A stretch of DNA of 11,418 nucleotides from Oscillospiraceae bacterium (GTDB lineage Bacteria; Bacillota; Clostridia; Oscillospirales; Ruminococcaceae). The stretch is taken from positions 1 through 11,418 of the forward strand of contig JAFTNX010000090.1 in assembly GCA_017451665.1 (NCBI GenBank), read 5' to 3'. Each line of letters opens with the position of its first letter. The first letter of the stretch is position 1. Of this stretch, positions 5,256 to 11,418 are shown one piece after another. The notes below the pieces were generated by a model. That model did no database searches. It was given only the letters and a program-made list of their open reading frames with translations, and was not told where the DNA came from. The translations under genes and the position numbers were made by a program.

Positions 5256-8200
5256 TTACTTTTCTTCGTTGTTGTAGAGCTTTGAAAGTCTTACGAGGTA
5301 ATCGTATCTGTCAGCAGCGTTCTTAACAGCGTTGTCAAACAGCTTTTCAGCTCTTGCAGGATTCTGACGAGCAAGTGCGTTATAACGAACTTCGCCCATG
5401 AGGAATTCCTTATAATCCTTTGAAGGTGCCTTAGAATCGAGGATAAATGGATTCTTGCCTTCTGCCTTGAGAGCAGGATTATATCTGAAGAGGTGCCAGT
5501 AACCAGCTTCTACAGCCTTCTTTTCTTCTGTCTGAGCAATGCTCATACCGCCCTTGATACCGTGGTTGATACATGGAGCGTAAGCAATGATAAGTGAAGG
5601 TCCGTTGTAAGCTTCAGCTTCTGAAATAGCCTTGATACACTGATTCATGTCAGCACCCATAGCGATGTGTGCAACATAAACGTAACCGTAAGACATACCG
5701 ATACCAGCGAGGTCCTTCTTCTTAACTTCCTTACCAGCTGCAGCGAACTGAGCGATAGCACCTGTTGGGGTTGACTTAGATGACTGTCCACCTGTATTTG
5801 AGTAAACTTCTGTGTCAAATACGAAGATGTTTACGTCTTCGCCTGAAGCGATAACGTGGTCAAGACCTGAGAAACCGATGTCGTAAGCCCAACCGTCACC
5901 ACCGAATACCCACATTGACTTCTTTCTGAGGAAGTCAGCATCCTTAAGGATTTCTTCGCAAGCCTTAGTCTTTGACTTCTTAAGAGCAGCAATAAGAGCA
6001 TCTGTTGCAGGTGAGTTAGCCTTACCGTCGTTTACAGTTGAGAGGTAACCTTCTATAGCAGCCTTAACTGGAGCAGACTTAGTTGTCTTTTCGAGTTCGA
6101 GGAGCTTAGCGATTGTTCTCTGTCTGATTGTATTCTGAGCGAGGAACATACCGTAGCCGTATTCAGCGTTGTCTTCAAAGAGTGAGTTAGCCCAAGCTGG
6201 TCCCTTGCCGTCCTTGTTTGTTGTGTAAGGAGTTGAAGGAGCTGAACCACCCCAGATTGATGAACAACCTGTTGCGTTAGCGATATACATTCTGTCGCCG
6301 AAGAGCTGTGTGATAAGCTTAGCGTATGGTGTTTCACCACAGCCAGCACAAGCGCCTGAGAATTCGAGGAGTGGCTGCTTGAACTGTGAGCCCTTAACAG
6401 TTGTTTCCTTGAACTTTTCAAGAACTTCCTTCTTTTCTGGGAGCTTAACTGCGTAGTTAAAGAGTTCCTGTTCAGCAAGCTGAGTTTCAAGAGGCATCAT
6501 ATTGAGAGCCTTGTTACCCTTCTTACCAGGACAAACGTTAACACATGAGCCACAACCTGTACAGTCAAGAGCTGACATTGTCATTACAAAGTAGTAACCT
6601 GCCATACCTGTGCAAGGGATAGCCTTATCCTTAGCAATAGCCGGAGCCTTCTTAAGCTCGTCTTCTGTCATAACAACAGGACGGATAACAGCGTGTGGAC
6701 ATACATATGAACAGAAGTTACACTGGATACAGTTTTCGCTGTTCCACATTGGAACGTCGATAGCGATACCTCTCTTTTCAAATGCAGCAGAACCCTGTGG
6801 GAAAGTACCGTCAGCCATATCAACGAATGTTGAAACTGGGAGCTTGTCACCTTCCTGAGCGTTACAAGGAATCTGAATTTCGTTTACGAACTTTTCAAGA
6901 GTCTTGTCGTCGCACTTAACCTTAGGCATACCCATAGCTGAGTCCTTAGCCTTAGCCCATGCAGCAGGAATCTTAACTTCGTGAATCTGCTGGTAACCAG
7001 CATCGATAGCGTCATGGTTCATCTTAACGATAGCTTCACCCTTCTTTGAGTAAGAAGCAGTAGCAGCGTCCTTCATGAACTTAACAGCTTCTTCGATTGG
7101 AATAATGTTAGCAAGCTTGAAGAATGCTGACTGGAGAACAGTGTTGATTCTTGAACCAAGACCGATTTCCTTACCAATCTTAACGCCGTTGATTGTATAG
7201 AACTTAATGTTGTTTTCAGCAATATATCTCTTTACCTGACCTGGGAGGTGCTTATCAAGTTCCTTATCTGTCCACTGACAGTTGAGGAGGAATGTTCCGC
7301 CTGGCTTAACGTCAGAAACCATGTCGTACTTTGTGATATAGCTTTCGTTATGACAAGCAACAAAGTCAGCCTGGTTGATGAGGTATGTTGACTTGATAGG
7401 TGTCTTACCAAATCTGAGGTGAGAAACAGTTACACCACCTGACTTCTTTGAGTCATATGCAAAGTAAGCCTGAGCGTACATGTCTGTGTGGTCACCGATA
7501 ATCTTGATTGAGTTCTTGTTAGCACCAACAGTACCGTCAGCACCAAGTCCCCAGAACTTACAAGCTGTTGTGCCCTGTGGAGCAGAGTCGAGCTTGCCTT
7601 CTGTTGCAAGAGAAAGGTTTGTAACGTCGTCTGTGATACCGATTGTGAATTCTTCCTTGAATGTATCGTTGTGGAAGAAGAATGAGTTCCAGTATACAGC
7701 CTTAATCTGTGCAGGTGTTGTATCCTTAGAACCAAGACCGTAACGTCCGTGTGCAATAACCATTTCTGGTCTGAACTTCTTCATTGTTGCAGCAACGTCG
7801 AGGTAAAGTGGTTCACCAAGTGAGCCAGGTTCCTTTGAACGGTCGAGAACAGAAATCTGCTTACAAGTTGCAGGAATTGCTTCGTTGAACTTGTCTGAGC
7901 ACCATGGTCTGTAAAGTCTAACCTTAACAAGACCGAGCTTTGTGCCTTCTGTTGCGTTGAGGTAATCGATTGTTTCTTCGATTGTGTCACAAACTGAACC
8001 CATAGCTACGATAACGTGGTCAGCATCTGGTGCGCCGTAGTAGTTAAAGAGCTTGTAGTCTGTACCAATCTTTTCGTTTACCTTGTTCATGTATTCTTCA
8101 ACTACTGCAGGAATTTCGTTGTAGTAGTTGTTGCAAGCTTCTCTTGCCTGGAAGAAAATGTCGCCATTCTGAGCTGTACCTCTGAGAACAGGGTGTTCAG

Positions 8201-8828
8201 GATTGATAGCTCTGTTTCTGAAAGCTTCAATAGCGTCCATGTCAACCATTGACTTAACGTCTTCCTTGTCCCAAACTTCAATCTTCTGAATTTCGTGTGA
8301 AGTTCTGAAACCGTCAAAGAAGTGAAGGAATGGTACTCTTCCCTTGATTGTTGCGAGGTGAGCAACTGTACCGAGGTCCATAACTTCCTGTGGGTTTGTT
8401 GATGCAAGCATAGCAAAACCTGTCTGACGGCATGCGTATACGTCAGAATGGTCTCCGAAAATGTTAAGAGCGTGTGAAGCTACACATCTTGCAGAAACGT
8501 GAATTACGCAAGGGAGAAGTTCACCAGCAATCTTATACATATTAGGAATCATAAGAAGAAGACCCTGTGATGCTGTGTATGTTGTTGTAAGTGCACCAGC
8601 TGCGAGTGAGCCGTGAACTGTACCTGAAGCACCGGCTTCTGACTGCATTTCTGCAACCTTTACCGGCTGGTCGAAGATGTTTGTCTGTCCCTTTGCAGAC
8701 CACTGGTCTGTTACTTCAGCCATTACTGAAGAAGGGGTGATAGGATAGATAGCAGCGACTTCTGTGAAAGGGTATGATGCCCATGCAGCAGCGTTGTTTC
8801 CGTCCATGGTTTTCATTTTTCTTGCCAT
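5256..8828 (-). CDS. nifJ: Pyruvate:ferredoxin (flavodoxin) oxidoreductase, single-chain
   Basis: Central fermentation enzyme: pyruvate + CoA + oxidised ferredoxin gives acetyl-CoA + CO2 + reduced ferredoxin, in the cytoplasm. The 1190 residues carry every expected part. YPITPSS (28-34) opens the N-terminal domain. A gamma-type domain follows (about 415-630, with FWGLGADGTVGANKNSIK). Two ferredoxin-like 4Fe-4S motifs lie at C700/C703/C706/C710 and C756/C759/C762/C766. The proximal cluster ligands are C827, C830, C855 and C1086, whose 28- and 231-residue gaps equal those of the Desulfovibrio africanus enzyme. The thiamine diphosphate motif is GDGWAYDIG (977-985). It is slightly shorter than the 1232-aa Desulfovibrio protein, probably because it lacks that C-terminal extension. 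AGGAGG lies seven bases before the ATG. It is monocistronic, with its own promoter and terminator. Strong codon bias compared with its neighbours fits high expression. Also called por/pfor. Confidence 0.98.
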   Translation of the reverse strand: MARKMKTMDGNNAAAWASYPFTEVAAIYPITPSSVMAEVTDQWSAKGQTNIFDQPVKVAEMQSEAGASGTVHGSLAAGALTTTYTASQGLLLMIPNMYKIAGELLPCVIHVSARCVASHALNIFGDHSDVYACRQTGFAMLASTNPQEVMDLGTVAHLATIKGRVPFLHFFDGFRTSHEIQKIEVWDKEDVKSMVDMDAIEAFRNRAINPEHPVLRGTAQNGDIFFQAREACNNYYNEIPAVVEEYMNKVNEKIGTDYKLFNYYGAPDADHVIVAMGSVCDTIEETIDYLNATEGTKLGLVKVRLYRPWCSDKFNEAIPATCKQISVLDRSKEPGSLGEPLYLDVAATMKKFRPEMVIAHGRYGLGSKDTTPAQIKAVYWNSFFFHNDTFKEEFTIGITDDVTNLSLATEGKLDSAPQGTTACKFWGLGADGTVGANKNSIKIIGDHTDMYAQAYFAYDSKKSGGVTVSHLRFGKTPIKSTYLINQADFVACHNESYITKYDMVSDVKPGGTFLLNCQWTDKELDKHLPGQVKRYIAENNIKFYTINGVKIGKEIGLGSRINTVLQSAFFKLANIIPIEEAVKFMKDAATASYSKKGEAIVKMNHDAIDAGYQQIHEVKIPAAWAKAKDSAMGMPKVKCDDKTLEKFVNEIQIPCNAQEGDKLPVSTFVDMADGTFPQGSAAFEKRGIAIDVPMWNSENCIQCNFCSYVCPHAVIRPVVMTEDELKKAPAIAKDKAIPCTGMAGYYFVMTMSALDCTGCGSCVNVCPGKKGNKALNMMPLETQLAEQELFNYAVKLPEKKEVLEKFKETTVKGSQFKQPLLEFSGACAGCGETPYAKLITQLFGDRMYIANATGCSSIWGGSAPSTPYTTNKDGKGPAWANSLFEDNAEYGYGMFLAQNTIRQRTIAKLLELEKTTKSAPVKAAIEGYLSTVNDGKANSPATDALIAALKKSKTKACEEILKDADFLRKKSMWVFGGDGWAYDIGFSGLDHVIASGEDVNIFVFDTEVYSNTGGQSSKSTPTGAIAQFAAAGKEVKKKDLAGIGMSYGYVYVAHIAMGADMNQCIKAISEAEAYNGPSLIIAYAPCINHGIKGGMSIAQTEEKKAVEAGYWHLFRYNPALKAEGKNPFILDSKAPSKDYKEFLMGEVRYNALARQNPARAEKLFDNAVKNAADRYDYLVRLSKLYNNEEK

Positions 8829-8930
8829 TTTTTATCCTCCTAAAAAATTTAGTTAATTAAAAACCTTAGCAATGCAGATAACTTTTGTGGATTCGTTGTT
8901 CCCAAAATAAACACATTACTTCAAATATAC

Positions 8931-8959
8931 ATTTTAGCACAAAAACCCCGATTTGTAAA
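8931..8959 (-). promoter_or_regulatory. Sigma-A promoter of the PFOR gene
   Basis: Minus strand: TTTACA (8954-8959), 17-base spacer, TAAAAT (8931-8936) with TG one base before it (extended -10). The expected start is near 8924, so the leader is about 95 bases, longer than for other genes here. It is AU-rich, and I see no recognisable riboswitch in it. Confidence 0.72.
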
Positions 8960-9001
8960 TAGAAATTTGATATTTTTTTGAAACTGCCGAAAATTTACAC
9001 C

Positions 9002-9019
9002 TTGTTAAAAATTTAACTA
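9002..9019. promoter_or_regulatory. Rex-box-like site in the PFOR/fucosidase divergent spacer
   Basis: TTGTTAA-AAAT-TTAACTA matches the Rex consensus TTGTTAA-N4-TTAACAA at 13 of 14 defined positions. Rex is the NADH/NAD-sensing repressor that controls many fermentation genes in Gram-positive bacteria. The site is 43 bases upstream of the PFOR -35 and 74 bases upstream of the fucosidase -35, so it does not overlap either core promoter. AT-rich sequence makes chance matches more likely. Confidence 0.45.
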
Positions 9020-9092
9020 CCTCCCTTTCCATTTTTACACAATAAACAAAAAACATTTAACTTAATTGTGCGAAAAACCGAAGTTTTTTTGG

Positions 9093-9121
9093 TTGATAAA
9101 AACGGGAAAATATGTTATTAT
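9093..9121 (+). promoter_or_regulatory. Sigma-A promoter of the GH95 gene
   Basis: TTGATA (9093-9098), 17-base spacer, TATTAT (9116-9121). The expected start is near 9128, giving a leader of about 25 bases that includes the AGGAG ribosome site at 9141-9145. Confidence 0.72.
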
Positions 9122-9152
9122 TAAGATGTATATATTTTTGAGGAGAGATAAA

Positions 9153-11418
9153 ATGAACACTTCTGAAATTTTATGGTATAATAGCTGTGCTGAAAACTGG
9201 GACAGTGCTTTGCCTGTTGGAAACGGACGGCTTGGGGCTATGGTTTTTGGTGGCATAGGCTATGAAAGAATACAGCTTAATGAAGATTCCATATGGTCGG
9301 GTGGAAAGCGTGACAGAAATAACGCCTCTGCACTTCCTAATCTTGACAAGGTGAGAAAGCTTCTTTTGAATGAACAGATTGCTGAGGCTGAGGAAATTGT
9401 CCGTGACGCTTTTTGTGGCACACCGATAAATCAGCGTCACTATATGGTTTTAGGCGACCTTATTGTTGAAACAAAAGGGCTTGTTGAGGCTGATTGCTAT
9501 AAGAGAAGCCTTGACCTTAAAAATTCCCTTTGTGAAACTGCATTTTCAGTTGACGGGATAAACTACACAAGAGAGGTTATTGCGTCAAAGCCTGACGAGG
9601 TTATTGTTATAAACTACAAGGCTGATAAAGAAAAAGCCCTTAACCTTAAAATCTATATAAACGACCACCGTGACGACTATTATGATTTTCTTGCACCAAT
9701 AAGCGACGACACCATTTTCTATACAGGTGGTATGGGTGGCGAGGACGCTGTTTGTTTTGCATCGGCTGTTAAAGTAAAGGGCGACGGTGAGGTTTCACGT
9801 CTGGGTAGTTTTATTATCTGTGAAAACTGTTCTGACGTGACAATTGCTGTATCCTGTCGCACAAACTACCGATACGAAAACTACAAGGAAATGTGTGTTG
9901 AAGACTGCGAAAAGGCACTTTCAAAAAGCTATGAACAGCTTAAAACAGACCATATTTCCGACTATAAGAAGTTTTATGACAGATGCGCACTTTCACTTTG
10001 TGACAACAGCGAGGGAAAAAGTGAGCTTCCTACAAACGAAAGACTTCTTAACATAAAAAACGGCGGAAAAGACAACAAGCTTGTTGAGATGTATTTCAAT
10101 TTCGGCAGATATCTTATGATTTCAGGTTCAAGAGAAGGCACTCTTCCACTTAATTTGCAGGGTATCTGGAATGAAAATATGTGGCCTGCGTGGGGCTGTA
10201 AGTTTACTATAAATATCAATACCGAAATGAACTACTGGCCGGTGGAAACTGCAAATCTGTCGGAGCTTCACACACCACTTTTTGATATTATTGAAAAAAT
10301 GCGACCAAACGGCAGAGAAACTGCCAGAAAAATGTATAACTGCTCCGGCTTTGTGTGTCACCATAACACGGATTTGTGGGGGGATACTGCGCCACAGGAT
10401 TTGTGGATGCCTGGTACACAGTGGCCTATGGGTGCAGCGTGGCTTTGCCTCCACATATGGGAGCATTATAAATTCACACAGAATAAGGATTTTCTTAGTG
10501 AAAAGTTTGATACCTTAAAGGAAGCGTCAGAATTTTTTGTTGATTTTCTTATTGAGGACAAAAAGGGCAGACTTGTTACCTGCCCGTCAGTTTCACCTGA
10601 AAACACCTACATCACAAAAATCGGCACTCAGGGCTCTGTTTGTATAGGTCCGTCAATGGACAGCCAGATTTTGTATGAGCTTTTTACTGCTGTTATTGAG
10701 TCGGGAGAAATTCTTGACAGAGATGAGGAATTCTGTGAAAAATTAAGATATATCCGTGAAAGACTTCCAAAGCCTGAAGTGGGAAAATACGGACAGATTA
10801 TGGAATGGGCTGAGGACTATGACGAGGCTGAACCTGGTCACAGACATATTTCACAGCTTTTTGCACTTTACCCTGCCGATATGATTTCCCCAAGAAAAAC
10901 TCCGTCACTTGCCAAAGCTGCAAGAGCAACCCTTGACAGACGACTTTCACACGGAGGAGGACATACAGGCTGGTCAAGAGCGTGGATTATTAACCACTGG
11001 GCAAGACTTCTTGACGGCGAAAAGCTCGACGAAAACATCACAGCACTCCTTTCACATTCCACAAATCCTAATATGTTTGACTCACACCCACCTTTCCAGA
11101 TTGACGGAAACTTTGGTGGCACAGCAGGAATTATGGAGGCTGTTTTGCAGAGCCACAGTGGGGAGATTTCACTTCTTCCTGCACTTCCTTCCTGCTGGAA
11201 GGACGGTTCTTTTGAGAACTTAAAGGCACGAGGTGGCTTTACAGTAAGCGCTAAATGGTCTGACGGGAAGCTGGACTATGGTTGCGTTGTGTCGGATAAT
11301 GGTGGAATTTGTAGAATTGTCAGCGACAACCCTCTCAAAATTCTTGCAGGTGGCGAGAGAATTGCTGTAACCTACGAGGACGGCGCTACTGTTTTTGAAA
11401 CTGAAAAAGGAATGAGAT
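9153..11418 (+). CDS. GH95 family alpha-L-fucosidase-like glycosidase (open at window edge)
   Basis: 755 codons are readable with no stop before the edge. Since GH95 proteins are usually about 750-800 aa, only a short end is missing. Layout: N-terminal beta domain (about 5-265; LPVGNGRLGAMVFGG and ERIQLNEDSIWSGG near its start), an alpha/alpha barrel (about 300-660) and a C-terminal beta region from about 665. Conserved marks are LQGIWNE (335-341), NIN with N354/N356, SPEN with E483 (the likely general acid), and QIDGNFGGTAGIME with D651. These resemble the Asn-Asn-Glu-Asp set of Bifidobacterium AfcA, an inverting alpha-1,2-fucosidase. No signal peptide, so it should act inside the cell on imported fucosylated oligosaccharides. 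Alpha-L-galactosidase activity, also known in GH95, cannot be excluded. ATG start with AGGAG seven bases upstream. It is divergent from the PFOR gene. Confidence 0.92.
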   Translation, partial: MNTSEILWYNSCAENWDSALPVGNGRLGAMVFGGIGYERIQLNEDSIWSGGKRDRNNASALPNLDKVRKLLLNEQIAEAEEIVRDAFCGTPINQRHYMVLGDLIVETKGLVEADCYKRSLDLKNSLCETAFSVDGINYTREVIASKPDEVIVINYKADKEKALNLKIYINDHRDDYYDFLAPISDDTIFYTGGMGGEDAVCFASAVKVKGDGEVSRLGSFIICENCSDVTIAVSCRTNYRYENYKEMCVEDCEKALSKSYEQLKTDHISDYKKFYDRCALSLCDNSEGKSELPTNERLLNIKNGGKDNKLVEMYFNFGRYLMISGSREGTLPLNLQGIWNENMWPAWGCKFTININTEMNYWPVETANLSELHTPLFDIIEKMRPNGRETARKMYNCSGFVCHHNTDLWGDTAPQDLWMPGTQWPMGAAWLCLHIWEHYKFTQNKDFLSEKFDTLKEASEFFVDFLIEDKKGRLVTCPSVSPENTYITKIGTQGSVCIGPSMDSQILYELFTAVIESGEILDRDEEFCEKLRYIRERLPKPEVGKYGQIMEWAEDYDEAEPGHRHISQLFALYPADMISPRKTPSLAKAARATLDRRLSHGGGHTGWSRAWIINHWARLLDGEKLDENITALLSHSTNPNMFDSHPPFQIDGNFGGTAGIMEAVLQSHSGEISLLPALPSCWKDGSFENLKARGGFTVSAKWSDGKLDYGCVVSDNGGICRIVSDNPLKILAGGERIAVTYEDGATVFETEKGMR

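Noticed and set aside
6053..6490. Minus-strand 145-aa open frame inside the PFOR gene, and other long frames at 7430-7756 and 8102-8416
   Set aside because: They are Ser/Thr/Leu-rich out-of-frame readings of a strongly codon-biased gene, with no ribosome sites or domain patterns.
9038..9070. CACAAT / ATTGTG inverted repeat in the divergent spacer
   Set aside because: Six-base arms 21 bases apart in AT-rich DNA are expected by chance.
9062..9440. Minus-strand frames over the start of the fucosidase gene
   Set aside because: They cover the fucosidase promoter and N-terminus antisense, have no family features, and conflict with a clear GH95 reading on the plus strand.

Overview
The window looks like a chromosomal segment from an anaerobic, low-GC Gram-positive bacterium, most likely a gut clostridium (Ruminococcus/Oscillospiraceae-like). 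The evidence is AT-rich spacers, strong AGGAGG-type ribosome sites, sigma-A promoters with 17-base spacers, a single-chain pyruvate:ferredoxin oxidoreductase and a family GH95 fucosidase. No rRNA, tRNA, CRISPR array, phage gene or transposase was seen. The species assignment is inference.

Layout. Positions 1-159 hold a promoter firing leftward out of the window and the terminator of the first operon. Positions 160-1930 (minus) are a two-gene operon: an HSL-type alpha/beta hydrolase followed by an NAD-dependent epimerase/dehydratase-like protein, with its own promoter at 1957-1985. Positions 1994-2283 are a roughly 290-bp imperfect palindrome containing three strong hairpins, which looks like a non-coding mobile or repetitive element. 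Positions 2288-3408 (minus) encode a regulator that joins an XRE helix-turn-helix to a cysteine zinc ribbon, followed by a DUF1801 (YdhG/frataxin-like) protein. Positions 3479-4839 (minus) form a second regulator operon: a 71-aa helix-turn-helix protein, a four-helix membrane protein with abutting reading frame, and a metallo-beta-lactamase-fold hydrolase broken by a one-base frameshift. Its promoter carries an inverted repeat that could be an autoregulatory operator.

Positions 4916-5202 are a gene-free stretch full of short inverted repeats. Positions 5256-8828 (minus) encode the complete 1190-aa pyruvate:ferredoxin oxidoreductase, with a clear promoter and terminator. The 324-base divergent spacer 8829-9152 has one promoter for each direction and a close match to a Rex (NADH-sensing repressor) box. 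Positions 9153-11418 (plus) encode a cytoplasmic GH95 fucosidase-like enzyme still open at the window edge.

How the genes fit together. The fucosidase and PFOR fit a fermentative lifestyle on fucosylated glycans: sugar release inside the cell, then oxidation of pyruvate to acetyl-CoA with reduced ferredoxin. The two small regulator operons look like independent sensing units. I found no clearly new multi-gene system. The most unusual items are the long palindrome, the frameshifted hydrolase, the operator-like repeats, the Rex-like site and the HTH-zinc ribbon fusion.
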